Of a stretch of 64,000 nt of DNA, positions 11,708 to 26,700 are shown in pieces. Source of the stretch: Antedon bifida (Eukaryota > Echinodermata > Crinoidea > Comatulida > Antedonidae); assembly GCA_963402885.1 (NCBI GenBank), contig OY727094.1:498501-562500 (forward strand), written 5' to 3'. The notes beneath the pieces were generated by a model. That model made no database searches. It had not been told where the DNA came from and saw only the letters and a list, made by a program, of their open reading frames with translations. The number at the start of each line of letters is the position of its first letter. Positions within the stretch are counted from its first letter, which is position 1. A program made the translations under genes and the position numbers.

Positions 11708-14700
11708 CTGTAACAAAAGTTTAAAATTAATGATAAAAAGAAAACATATAGTTATAGTAGTACAGCCAACTCTTCCAAGTATGTCTGGTTTTCCGAAAAG
11801 TCTGGTATTCGAAATGTGTTTTTATCAAGGAATTTGGGACCTTTAGGTCCCCAAGAAAAGTCTGGTATTGGGAGAGTTAACTGTATTAAACTTTAGAAAT
11901 GGGAAAAGTGATTTTTAACAACTTATATGGAAAAAATACCAATTTAAAAATTTTAATTAAATACAATAACATGGAAACCAAACATTTCTTTATACGTCTA
12001 AAAATTGACGGAAATTGAAAATATCACAACTTACAAAAAGGTTATATTTTACGAATTTCTTGCATACTACTCTAAAATTTAAATCAATTATCAATTTAAA
12101 TTCTTAAATCTACGTTGTAAAATATAATTTAATCATCGAACAATTTATGGTTTTACTTAACTTTTGATTGCAAAATGAATAAAACAATTACTTAACAATT
12201 ACTTAATGCCGATACATAAAAAATGTAATCAAAATTTATGGATATATTATTGAATAACAGCTTATGAGAATGTATATGAATCAAATACTAAAGCAAATCC
12301 CAATGGTATTGAAACAATTACATAGAAGACATACAATCGCAGGATACAATTTGGATTCTTATATATCCGTCAATTGTATAATTTCAAGTTTGAGAATCTA
12401 TACCTTGAGAATGACAAGATTGAACCAGATACTTTGGGATTGAAAGCAAATTTTTAAACCACGTATTCAAATCATTTCATTCAAATATCGCTAGTGTGCA
12501 AAAAAATGTTTAAAAAATTACAGAAATTGATATTTGAAGAGTAAAAACAAAGCAGGCTAAATTTAAAGAAATATATGCTGCCCTGAAACTTTAACTCAAA
12601 GGAATGTAAAGGAAAACAATGTTGATGAAGTGTGTTGTACTGCATGTAATTTTCATTAAAAAACAAAACAAAATTGTACTGTGTATTTTGCCATTTCTAA
12701 ACAAAGTTAAATGTATAGTTTACACAAAATACTTGTATTTCTTTGTTTTGTTAGCTATTATAATTATATTACTATTTGGACACACCTTTATTACGAAGGA
12801 GTGCCTGTGACAAAAAAATGTGCCCATATATGGACACGATTATGTTGAGCATTATCACTACCATATTTGAGCATATCACTACCATATTTGAGCATATCAC
12901 TACCATATTTGAGCATATCACTACCATATTTGAGCATATCACTACCATATTTGAGCATATCACTACCATATTTGAGCATATCACTACCATATTTGAGCAT
13001 ATCACTACCATATTTGAGCATATCACTACCATATTTGAGCATATCACTACCATATTACTATTTAGACACACCTTTACAACAAAGGAGTGCCAATAAAATG
13101 AAGAATGAAAGTATTTATTTTTATTTCATCGTTTTTGTTTTTATTTATTATTTTATGTAGTAAATTGTATTAGTTTAAATGTATGTGTATTGTTTCTGGG
13201 GTCTTTCTCGAGACAAGAAACTTGATTTCTTCTAGAGAAGACCCTAAATGATGGCTTATTACTATGTTTTTCATTTATGTACACACCTATATATTATACT
13301 GTATAATGCCATTGTTGAACAAATAAATGTTTTTTGAACTGAACTGAACAGATGGCAATTAAATATTGTTATTATCTATTATTCCCACAATGCCTACTAG
13401 TACTACCACCACTGTGAGAAAATGACATGTTTCTATTGTAGTGTTATAAACAATATATAACAATATATAACAATATATAACAATATATAACAATATATAA
13501 CAATATATTGTTTGAAGGTTTGCATGGCGAAATCGAATGTTGATATAAAGTTTGCAGTACACCACACACTGAAAAGTTCAACAGTTCTTTTCAGTAACTA
13601 ATACACGTGGTGTACCGCAAACTTTATATCAATATATAACAATAAAAACAACCTTGACAAAAATACTGTTTTTGTTATTTATAGCCTGGCTTTATAAATT
13701 GATAAATTAATAAATATGGGTTGATATGATTAAATATACCTATAAAATATACATAAATGTTTAATATCCTTATAAAATATACATAAATGTTTAATAAATG
13801 CTGATGAATATACTTATAAACTGAACGAATCAATTTGATTCAATAAAAGATGTAGTCAATCCAAATTATATTGAATATATTAAAAGTAATGACATAAGCT
13901 TTGAAACGCCGTACTTAATTAATGAAACTAAACAGAAGCCAGCGACTATGAAATGTTGAAACCAAAAGCTTCTCCTTCTTGTTAACTTATACAAATTAAT
14001 CAGGTGAAATTGTGTGAGTAAATGATAATTAATAGATTGATTTACTTCAGCGCTACAAGGATAGTGTTGGTCCATTTGGGGTTTGTAACGATCAGTAATT
14101 TATGCCGGTGTAATCTTTTGGGATTTAGTCTATGAGTGAATTTGGTCTGGGTAATAGTAGAAGTTAACCACAGCTATGCCAATACACACAAGTCATAGGC
14201 AATCAATATAAATAAAATTGCTTGAAATATCAATGTTATATTAAGGAATTATTACTACTGGTACAATCCTGGTGTAGCAATTGGAGCTACAAATGGATAA
14301 ATTATCTCAATATTTATTTTAAAAATAATTTTGATATTGAAAATGTGTGTAGTTGGTCGCTTTTATAGATGCTTTAATTGTAGAACGTTTTTTTTTTTTT
14401 TTTGGTTTTTTTTTTGTCTCTTTCTGTGCTCTGTTCTGGGTTGAACAACTAGCATAGGTGTTTAGCACCTGTTGGGTCTTTTCTTGCCTTTTATATTTGT
14501 TTTGTCTTCTTTGTATTGTATATGACAGAAAACTGAATAAATAAAATAAATGGTACCGTAAAAATGCTCATCTTGATATAATCTGGGATTGAACTATGGT
14601 ACAGTTCTATTTACTTTCATGTTTAGTTTAGTGTATAGTCCAACTATACTCAAATGAACTATACTCAAATGAAGATGTTTGCGATATATAGTATTTATTT

Positions 14701-17700
14701 TCATATTTATATATTTGGACTTATTATTTTTGTTCTCTTTGTTATGACTATGGATGTGAATTTCCGAATTAAAAGATGAATTATACCAAATCACCACCCC
14801 CATACTCACGACTAACATTCATTCGTCAAACCCCGCATCCTTATTATGACATGCCTTCTAAAATCTATGCATACATTACCATTACCATCATTTACCTATC
14901 ACCTCGAAAATCAAGAAAATCATTTTACCTATCAAATCTACTACACAAAACAATATTTACATGCCTAAAAATAGTAGAAATGTGACGTACATGGATGTCA
15001 CCAAAAAAAAAAAAATTTTTTACATACATTGCCATCTGGTGGATATGGACAAAATTAAAATCTATAAATAGAGATGACTAAGAGGTTTTACTGGTTTAAA
15101 TAAAAGTAGTTTACTATTCAGTTAAAAAAAATGAAGCCCAAATATAAAATGTATGTATAACAGCTTTATCCAGCTATCATTCTTGTATACCGTACAAGAG
15201 TGATTTTTATTAAGCTCTGTCCACACTAATATGGTGGTGATATGCCCAAACATGGTAGTGATATGACATCATCATGCCCATATATGGGCACATCACATTT
15301 TGTTGCATAAAGTTTGATAGTGTAGACAAAGCCTTAGTTTGTATTTATCTGTTTTTGTATCTCAGAGCAAACATGATTTCTATGTATATGCTAAAATGCA
15401 AATGACAATAAATGGAAGTAATTTTCCACTAATGAATGAATGTAAATTCTAACTCATTTTAATATTCTAACTCATCCAAAGCAAATAGTAAACCAGGATT
15501 CACTCTAAAAACAGTAGCTATAAATGAATGACTTTATATTTACATTACATATTTTATTGGAATCCATAAAGAAGAAATCAGACAAATATCTATGATTGCG
15601 TGCAGAGAAAAGATAAAATAATCTAAAAGTAGGACACAGAAAAATAGAGAAGCTCAGGATTTACCATAATAATTAATTACTTACACAGCACTAAGTAAAC
15701 CCAACAACTTTTTTGCTTGTTTTACATTTCAATTAATTTAATTGAAGAATATATTATGTTCAAATACCAGCCAGAATTAAACAAGGTAAACTAATAAATA
15801 AAAATAACACATCTTGTGAATTTCAATCTTTTTCTTCAACATGGAGTCATTCTGGTTTTACTGTATTTAATATAAAGTTCAATTTCATACATATTAATTT
15901 TTAATGATGTATGTTTTTGTAATCAATCGTTATTAAATATGCTGTGTGGTTTTATAAGCACTTTGGTGTTGAACTCAAAATGGAGCTGTAACTTGGTCAT
16001 GAACTGTACTTCCCATCAAATCCTGTGCCGGTTTCAGCCCAGACTTAGGCTATGTTCAGACCCATGGCGTTAGACCGTTTTAGCGTACAACGTTACTAAC
16101 AAGGTCACATTACAAACGGCAGAGAAAAAAATGAGGTGTTCAGACCCATAGCGTACGATTATCGTTACAACGGAAGTGCGTCATTCAGGTTGGTTCTAGT
16201 TGCATATTCATGTGCTCTTACCCACGTGTTTAGGCCTAGATCTCAGCCCTACAATTATGACAAAACTTGCCGTAAATAAAACATACCTCAGCATTTATTT
16301 AAGAAAAATATAGTAAAGCCAAATTTCTCTTTCTATTGTTTTATTTTGTAGTAAAAAACATTTTTCCCAAGCTCTGGCGTTACGAAAATAAAGCAGGCCT
16401 CCTAATGATGAAGATGGAGATTGTGTTAACCACATGGGTGGAAAAAATTGATTGTGATTACCAGTCAGTTAAAAAAAACCCCTTAACTTGCTAATAAACC
16501 CCTAAACTTGTCCAGTCTAGTCTGCCTTGTGTATATGAATGAGTGACTTGATGTCCCACCACGCTAGTTTTTAGCTTGAATGAAATGCGTGAATGGCTCT
16601 CAGCTTGGCCTAGGCCTAAAAGGGGACGGGATCGTAGTCACTATGTTTAAATACAAGGTGAATTTATTTATGTCATTTGTTAGAAAATATAATGGTAATC
16701 AATTGATACATGTAGTTTGTAGCTTAGTTTTTTTTAACAGTTGTATTTTTAGCCTAGTTAGGCCTTATTTATTCTGGCCTTTTTGTTGTTGAAATCCATC
16801 TCTCACACGACGATACAAGATGTCAGCCTAGGTCAAACCTTGTTTCGCGTCATAACAGGAAACGTTCTGATTGGATACAACGTTGACTTACAGTAGCGTC
16901 GTACGCTAAAACGGTACTATCAACCGTTTTCCACTACAACGCTACAACCGTTGTACAACGCGTTGTACGCTAATCCCCAACTGTTCAGACACACATTCTT
17001 TTAGCGTCGTACGCTAAAACGGTCTAACGCCATGGGTCTGAACAGGGCCTTAGTGCAAATAACTCACAACTCTTTCTACTCAAATGAGACTACAACCTTT
17101 ATGTGACAAAAAAAAAAATGTGATGTGCCCATATGAACATGATTTCATATCACTACCATATATGGACACTTTTTTTTGTCAAACTAGTTTAATAGTGTAA
17201 ACAGAGCTTTAGTTTATAAGCATGATAAATTATAGTTTATCCATGTTAAGAAAATATTGACAGAATATGTCAGTTTAGTACTACAAGACCTGGCGCGTTG
17301 TTAGACAAACATTACTGATGTGTATTTAGTATTATACCAATGATGCTATAAATAACTAACACTAACTAACACTAACTAACCATATTCAGTTAGATTTAGA
17401 TTTAGAACTACAAGACCTGATGCGTTGTTAGACAAACATTACTGATGTGTATTTAGTATGATACCAATGATGCTATAAATAACTAACACTAACACTAACT
17501 AACCATATTCAGTTAGATTTAGATTTAGTACTACAAGACCTGGTGCGTTGTTAGACAAACATTACTGATGTGTATTTAGTATGATACCAATGATGCTATA
17601 AATAACTAACACTAACTAACACTAACTAACCAATTCAGATTCAAATGTATTTATGATATGTAGACATTCATCTAATGTATGTTATTCTGAAATATTGGTT

Positions 17701-20700
17701 GAAACATTCACTTGTTTTAAGGGCTTTTGGTGGAATTTCAATGAAAATATTATTCAAATGTATATTTACTCAATCAATTTAATATATTTACACAATTATA
17801 GCTTAATACAATATGGATCATGTACAGTTTAAAAATGTGGCTTTAGGTGGTAAAGGGAGATACATGCAGACATGGCTAAACTACATGATGCTAGGCACTG
17901 CACGAATAATACTCACGCATTATATTTATTTAAGGGCTTGGAAATCGTTTACAGAATTTAAATAAACTTGCGATCATAGATGTCTACATACACATAACAT
18001 TTAATGTTTGTAGACATGGTTTAACTACATGACAAAACAGTACAATGATTGATAATGTATGACCGGGAAAGAGTGAGCTCATTTTCCCTGGTATTAACAA
18101 AATAATAATTAATCTGAATATATGTGTTGTAACAGCGAGTTGTGCATAGTTGCTTGATCTTGGAAGTGAATGTTGTAATCAATACAACATGAATGAATGG
18201 CTAATGGATGGATCCACACAGCTCTCCTGACACATCTCATTCAATCAATTTAAATGTGTCGTCAAGGAAAACAGTCCACAGTTTTAAAGCTTATAGCTAA
18301 ATGACGCATTAAGATGATGATGCCACGTTTGATGGTAAAAACAATAGCTGCGTAAAGGCTAGATAATCATGGTAGATTCAAATGCCATCTTCCTCTAACA
18401 GGTAGAATTACTTTAATTACGGAAATACTCAATCTAGTCACATGATGAAGCAGGTAAACACTATCTGGTGACAGATTTTCAATTTACAAATTTTAAAACA
18501 AAATGTGGCAACAGTTGTAGATATTGAAAAAATAATTTGAAGAGAGTTTATCCATCCTGTACTATTGGCAACTTGCTCGCTGTTTGGATGTGGATAAAAA
18601 AATTATTATTTAGCCCAAAACAAACTATAATTTGAAGAAAAAACTGTTTTAACCGACACCACGACTGTCAGATTGTGTGTTAAATCTAACTTATTTTGTC
18701 TTTTTATAAATGAAATCATTATTTTTATATTTTTTATTTTTGCAGAAGTGCATAACTTTATTAAAACTACAAAATTGTTAGATGAACATCAGCACATGCT
18801 TAATAATTATTGCTTAGACCATTCAGTGGTCCTCTGAGATTAGTTTTGTCAAAGTTTGTCTACAAGTTCTACTGTTTCATAATCATTCAATGCTGTTTCA
18901 ATATACTAAAATACTCCTAATATCTACAAAGCTTTTTTGACAACATCAATTGACAGTTTTTCCTGTAATCACAACAACTACTGTACATTATCACTCACCT
19001 ATCTAATTCACTATCACTTCCTATATCATCTTCTAACGCACTTTGTAAATCTTTTATTCGTTTAAAAGCCAACTTCAGATCTGATTGTAATCGTTCATTT
19101 GTTTCTTCTAAATTCTGTACATCAACCTCCTATAAGTGAAAAAAAAAAGAGTGTTTATTTATGTATCCTAAAAGTCTCAAAGTCTTAGTTAGTTTAAAGA
19201 ATGTTTCAAACAAAATATTTTGGCTTGGCAAAAGAGTTTCTTTTTCTGGGAGAAGGTACATTTTTTTTCACCGTTAGATTGTTTTTCCAATTATCAAACC
19301 CCCAAAAACCATAATTACAAAGACAGGTAAACTTACAAACTCGTGTTTCTTTTTGGTGGCATCAACCTCCTTTCGTTGTATTTCTGAGTATTGCTCTCTA
19401 AGTTCCCTTAGCTCTTTCTGTAGTCGTTTCATAGCATCTTGATTTCTTTGATCTTTATGTGTCTTCTGTTCCTTCTCCGATGTTACCAGCTCAAGATTTT
19501 CTTTCAATCTTTCCATTTGGGCCTGATATAATAAAAACACATTTTTATTATATCATAAAGCAACCTTATGGGAATGTATAGATTATTATGAAGAATTATA
19601 GAAAAATAACTATGAATGGTGTTCAATGTAAGTTTAATGGATCAGATACAAAATGCAAATCGTTGCGTTGTGAATTCTACGTTTATGTCCTCATTTGTAC
19701 TTGTCATAAAAATTGAAGAAGCAACATTAAAATGTTGAAACATTTAATCTTAAACGAATGCAATCCATGTTGATTTCAGAATACACATCATTACTTTGGT
19801 TATAACATTATTTTGGTAATAACATTAATGTTCACGTCAAAAGGCCTGTAGCAGTATGTTTCCTTTCTTTAAACATCCTGAATGATACATAAAATCCGCA
19901 AGAAATTTTTTTTTTCAAGCACGTAACTTTTGTTTTAAGAGCTCTATTTCCAATATTTCATATGCAATATTTCATATATCAATATACATTAAATTCAATA
20001 TTACATTAATGTGAATAGATTTCAGGGATTTCAGTAATATATTTATTTTCCATGGCTTTGAATGAATGAATAAACTGAACATGGAAGGGCATGGTAGAAT
20101 GATTTAATAGAAGATATCTGCTTTAACAACATTCACCGTGAATCAGGTATAGTGTTTAGACAAGCTTTCGTAAACAGTGATATTCTACGGACAATAGAGC
20201 ATAAAACATGGCATGGATATTAAAAGATAGAATCTTAATTAAGCAGGACTGTACACAGCGTGACCATGGCAATTAAATTTATTTATGATTTTAAATTCAA
20301 TAATTTATTTATAACAACATTTTTTAATGAATTGGTAAAATCCAGGTATTGAAAATGTATGTGAGGTAACAACATGTTGGTATTATGTAAATTTTAATTA
20401 TCATGAAGATTATGCTTATTATAAGTTAATGTATTATCATGTCTATTATTACCATCATTGGTTTTACTGGTATGTAAACTACCATATTGTGAATTCAATT
20501 ATAACTTTTTTTTAAAGCATAATTTTTCTGAGAAATAAATACAATAAGATTTTAGAAAAGGTTGATATTATTATTTCAATCTGGTCACATGAAAACATAC
20601 AGTATAAGATGTTTTAAAGATGTATTGTCCCTTTGTCAAATTCCGAAAAAATAAAAAATAAAAGATTTTGAAAAAAAGTGGGTCATTTTGAAGTATCATA

Positions 20701-23700
20701 ATAGTTATTAACTTTCACCAAAAATTAGTCGAAAAAAAAATCATTTAACTGAAATACAGACGTTTTTTGGTTCAAAAAATAACTTTGACTTCCAGTCAAA
20801 GTTTTCAATCAAAACATACCTCATAATGCAACACGCTTATTTGGCTACTCTGTATGCATACTCATAAAACTTCCTCGCGATCTGTGTGAAAACACCTTCT
20901 CAACCGTGAAGAGTTGTAAACAATCCTAATTAGCATCATGCATAATGTATACTCGTGGTTTGAAATCTTTGTTTACTTTCGCTCGCGACGATTTTCCAGA
21001 CGAAATGTAATTAATTAATTTAGCTTTTAATTACGTAAAATTGTTGTTTTTGACTCAAATTTTCGACTTAAAGTGAATAACTTTATTATTACTTTGATAT
21101 GGCCAATTTAAATTTAGAATATTTTGACCTTCATTTTTTTGTGTTTCAAGGGACAATACATCTTTAAGCCCATACACTTTTTTAACCAATTACTAAAAAA
21201 AAAAACAACTTCCAAAAATAATTTTATTTCTTTTATCAATGTTTTTACTTCTTTTTTTAGGTTTCTTGTCTGTTCATGGTAATATATTTATTGATTGTAA
21301 ACATTTCATTCAATCTGGCCCCATTTTGTGACTTTTTTAGATGTTTTTTATTAGGGCTGTAGCCACCAGTATGGTTGGTAAAGTTTCAACCTGACCACTT
21401 TTTGACAGAGGCCTTTGACAACCCAGTCGCTTGAACAGAGATTGTTCCTTTTTCCTGTGAAAACCGCACCACTTTATTTCTTGTGGCTACATCGCTGTTT
21501 TATTGAAATAAACAGTGCAATAATTAAGTTTTTGTGATTTGTTAATTCTGTTGCAAGATGATAAGATACCTTTAAAATCAAAATCTGGGATATTTATAGT
21601 CGATAAGTGTTCAGTATGAATAAAGTTGAAATTTTATAATAATAAATATTATTTGTTTCATTTAGAAAGACAAGAACTCTAAACATAGAAACCATATGTA
21701 ATGGGTATACAGTATATTGAGAAGATCTAAAAATAGGTTGCTCTAACCTAGATATTTATTTTATTTACTTAGTCACAAATCCATGCTGTGGTGATTGTAC
21801 CCTGCTTAAAAATGGAATAACCCTTGGCTGTTGGCTGAATAAAAATGGTTTTGTAATACAGTTGATATATACCTAGTAATCATGCACATACAGTGTGTGT
21901 ACTTACATAGACACATTCAACATGGAAATGCAATTAAGAATGGTGTAATTCGAATGATATATTGCATGTTTTATGTACTATAATCGGTAAGCTTACAATA
22001 TTAAGCCACGGGCAGATTCTAAGCAAGACTTGCTTTTTTTAAAGACATTTATTAGAATTGAATTATTCATTTGAAGGCATAGTATTATTTATAAATAACC
22101 TCCCCCACCAATTCCAAGCCAAATTAACTATACTAAACCATAAAGATATTAATATCTCTATGCACTAAACTTATTAGCTCTGTCTACACTATCAAATTAG
22201 TTTGATAAAAAAAAGGGTGATGTGAAGAGAAGTGCTAAAATATGGTAGTGATATGACATCATCATGTCCATATATGGGCACATTTTTTTAAACATAAAGT
22301 TTAATAGTGTAGAAAGAGCTTAAGCCAATTGATATACTATGCAGAGCTTAACCCAATATATTATGCATACGAAAGAGAGTGAATATATTGTTGAATTAAT
22401 GGAAATACTTGAAATCTTACATCATTTCTCTGCCTTGTACTGTGTTCCAAATCCAGCTTAGCTTCCAGGTCTCGTATCCTAGCCTCCAACCTCGTTACCA
22501 GGTTCTTCTCTACCATCGTCTGCCCCATATATTCCACTTTATTACTAAGTTCAATAACCTAAACAGGTGATAAATCAAAGTGAGTAATGCAATAAGTAAC
22601 TTAAGATAAAACTGTAAATTGACTTTTAACTTAAGTAAATCATTGTTACATGTACATTGATGTGACTGATTTATAATAATACAAGTGTCTATGACCGCAG
22701 TGTAAACACACCACTATAGCTTGGTGTGGTCCTACAAGCTGCTTGTCTGATTATAATTAATAAATTTATGTTGGTAAAGCACTGCTTCCTCAGACTTTAG
22801 CAATCAGTGCAAACTTAGTGGTATGAAACAGGGGCGGATCCAGCATTATAGAATAGTGGGAGGGAGGCGCTAAATATTTCATAAATGATAAAATCGATCC
22901 GTCGGGTTGCACAATAATAAAAATAGTCATTATTTTATTTACAAAACGACATGGCTGTTAAATTTTAGGGGTAGCTAAAGCCTGTTTAGCCCCTGCCTAA
23001 ATCTGCCTCTGTGAACACCAGGTTAATCACCTGAGAACTATTGTATTATTTAAAGTTAGTAACTTCTAACATTTTCCTTTTTTTCTTTATCAGTGTCGCG
23101 ACAACTTGTAATAAAGCAATTCCTTTGGCATCCATACGTTAATTACAGGGCATACATTGATATTGAAATTAACTTATTAATATCCCAAGAGTCTATGTAG
23201 AATCATGAATGTTGAGACAATCTACAATCAAGATAAATTTAGAATCTAGAGGGAAGACAATTTAGGGTTTATATTTCCTACATCCATCTCATACACAGGT
23301 TGAATACTGGATAGTAGGAACTAAGTTTGTACAGCAAGGCAATTTAGACTCCTGGGTGGCAGGACAATATTGTATTACAAACTTAAATATAATTGCTTTA
23401 AAGCATTAATGCTCAAATATTTCCTTTAAAATAAAAACTAGCATTTTGATAATATCAAAAATCCTGTGCCATTAGATTCCTGCTATTGTCATTAAAATCA
23501 TATTCCCTTAAGTCCCTACTTTGAAACTATTTATAATCATGGCGTAGGAACAATATGATTATATTAACACGTTCTTGGTGCGTTGTCAAGATAAAAATAG
23601 CTGGAACAAACTTTCTGTGACATTCAATAAATGAGTCCATCCGGCACTACACCTGCATCTAGTTGGCTACATATCACAGATATAACATTTATTAATTCAC

Positions 23701-26700
23701 ATAGGAAATTACAATTCTCATCCTATTTTTTACGACAGACACATATTTGGATGTCAACACCAAGTGTATTTATTTGTATGGGTGCTCTAGATATGAAAGG
23801 TCTTCATTTTTTTAACTTCTACACTTACTGTAAATCATGCTCATAATGTGTCTACTGACCTACTTATGTGATATAACTGCACCTATGTCACACTTATTTA
23901 TTGTTTATAAATTTATTCATAATTTAAATTTCATTAATTCTATAGCATGATGACAGTAATTAAAGTGGCGTCTTTAATATTATTGGATATAGTTTGGTAA
24001 TTATTGAAATATACATACAGGGATTCATTACTTGAAAAAACAGAAAAAGAATTATTTAAATTTAAAGATGTATTGTCCCCCAAAAACATGAAAAATGAAG
24101 ATTAATAAAATAACACTTTGAATAGGCCATTTTGTAGTTTTAACAAACTTAATAATTTCCATAGAAAAAAACTAAAAAAAAAATATCTTTACTTATAAAA
24201 TGACAAAATAAACGGTTAAATTCAACCAATTTGACTATTTTTTGCTCTAAATTACAGTTTTTTTAAGTAAATACATTTTTTTTCGATCCAATTTTTGGTC
24301 AAAGTGGATAACTATTAGGTGACATTAAAATGGCCTATTAAAAAAAAATGTTTAAGAATTATTTTTTAGGGAGACAATACATCTTTAAGTAGAGTACACT
24401 ACGTAAAGTAATTGATATTTACTGCAGAACATGTTAATAACTGACAAAAAGTTTCATTTTGCTGGATAATTAATAATAGTAATAATGGAATGAGGAAAAG
24501 ATTAAGGTCAAGGTGAGGTCAAGGGCAAACTGTAAATCTTATAAAACAGCTTGCAAAAAACATTTTGTGAGAAGCGTGTACGTAATTAAAAAGTAATCTG
24601 TCACCTGTACGCCACTTGCAACAAACATTAACTACTGTATGTTCTTAGTCATGCTTGAGACACAGTTCCATTTGATGGATAATCACAGAAGAACATTATT
24701 TGGGTGGATGCAATAAAATGGGGGGGGGGGGGGGGACACAAAATGTTAATCCAATAGAAACAATATTTTTGTGTAGTCGAAAACACTTTATAAACAGTAG
24801 TTTGGGTGATATAGAGAGTTCCATAACAGAGGGGGACAAAGATTTTACTAGCCAATGAAAACAATCATTGTTGTGTAGTAGAAAATATTTTTTAAACAGT
24901 AGTTTGGGTGATATAGAGAGTGCCATAACAGAGGGGGACAAATATTTTACTAGCCAATGAAAACAATCATTGTTGTGTACATTGTTGTGTAGTCAAAATA
25001 TTTGTTAACATTAGTTTGGGTGATATAGAGGGTGCCATAACAGAGGGGACAAAGGTGTCCATCCACGGGTATTTGGACAATGATTTTGTTTGTTTGTGTT
25101 TACCTTCTCCTCTAGCTGTTGCTTCTGCTCTGTTAAATCTGAAATCTGCTGCAAATTTTCTGATATTTTAGCATGATCGTTTGATGCCTGAAATGAATCA
25201 TAAATTAATATTTATTTTATTAATAAAAAAAAGTCAAGTTTAACTGCATGTATATCCTCTTATTTTCATTTGATTTCTTGTATGTATTCTAAGTTGCAGT
25301 CACTCACATAAAACTTAGCAATATAAAGCTCTGTCTACACTATCAAACTTTATGTGATGTGGGTATATTACTACCATATTTGGGCACATCACACTTTTCT
25401 CGTCAAACTAGTTTGATAGTGTAGACAGAGCTTTATACACAATAAACATAAAATAGAAACTAATCCAATACCTGGAATACGAAGGATTTATGTTTCTTAA
25501 GAAGTTCATTAAAATCTTCATCTTGGTCATCAATTCTTGACTGCAACTCATTGTTCTCACGATTTAAACGAGATACTTTCTCTTCAGACTAAAAATAAAC
25601 ACAATTAATCAAAACACTTAAATCATAAATCATTAGGTATATTAGACTTGTCGCTAACAACTTGCTGAAACTCAAAGATCTACTCGTAACTGCTCGGATA
25701 GGGACAGCGAGTAGTTTAAGGAGCTAGCTCTCATCAAAAGACCAATAGGTGTATGCGACTGGTCATTTTCGAGCTGCTGAAACAGCTTGCAAAAGATTTA
25801 CTAGTAACTGCTCGGATAGGGACATTGAGGAATTCAAGGAGTTAGATCTTCTTAAAACAGACCCGTAAAAGTTTAAATATAACACTTTTTCATGTATAAA
25901 GGTAAAACTGTCCTGTCTGAAATTTCTATTACCATATATAGCAAATAGATTTTCTATATTACAATCTCTAAAAGGTAAATTATATATTGAAATAATGAAT
26001 TACATAATTTACAATAATCTATTATTTATTCTAATAATTCAACTTGCAGAATTAACATTTGAATTAATCACACTAATAATTCTTGCTAAATGTTCTTGCT
26101 CAAAGCTAATGTGTCTAGTAGCAACAATTATTAAATAAAATGATCATGTATATGTTATTGCCCCGAGCTATTCATTTCGAGTCAGCATCTAAAATCGAGA
26201 CTTACTTCAGATTTAGCCCGTAAGGCATCGTCAAGTTGGGACTGAATATCGGCAAGTTCCGTCTCAATACTTTGACGAGCTTTCACAGCTGATATGACAG
26301 TGTATTGCGTGTCTTCCAGCTAAAATGAAACATTCATGTTTTAAGTCAACTGCAGGTCACAGGATTAATTGATATTAACATACAATAAGTCATAAAAGTA
26401 ACTTAAGTAATAATGCATGATGCTAAAAGCTAGTCTAAGGAATTAAAATATTGTTTGAAGGTTAGCGTGGCGAAATCAATATTTCCCTTATATTCCCAGT
26501 TTCCTGGACTTTCTACATTCTCACTCCTGAGGACGATCGAAAGGTCGGGAAACTTCTTTCTCTTTTCAGAACTATATACATGTGGTGTACCACAAACTTT
26601 GTAAAAGGAATTTGTTTGTTTTACCATTTAATATTACTACAAGCATATGCTATCATTGCATTTAAAAAAAAAATAATTGTGCTCAATAGGCTAATTTTTA

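Larger units (their letters stand above)
11708..18998. other. Intron 33 of the myosin gene, 7.3 kb, repeat-rich
   Basis: Contains a pogo-like fragment (11756-11886), the 21-bp expanded TIR element (12766-13093), a retroposon end (13175-13350), a 10-bp repeat and small inverted-repeat element (13450-13632), a T-rich retroposon-like tail (14385-14550), two more TIR elements (15211-15337, 17094-17212), a 1-kb TIR element (16045-17053) and a 125-bp tandem repeat (17276-17630). No exon was seen. Confidence 0.7.

Noticed and set aside
12853-13055. CRISPR-like regular repeat
   Set aside because: Units are contiguous with no unique spacers, and the genome is eukaryotic.
12772-13160. Four ORFs of 83-106 codons on both strands with 7-residue repeats
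   Set aside because: All are translations of the 21-bp minisatellite. A unit divisible by three stays open in every frame.
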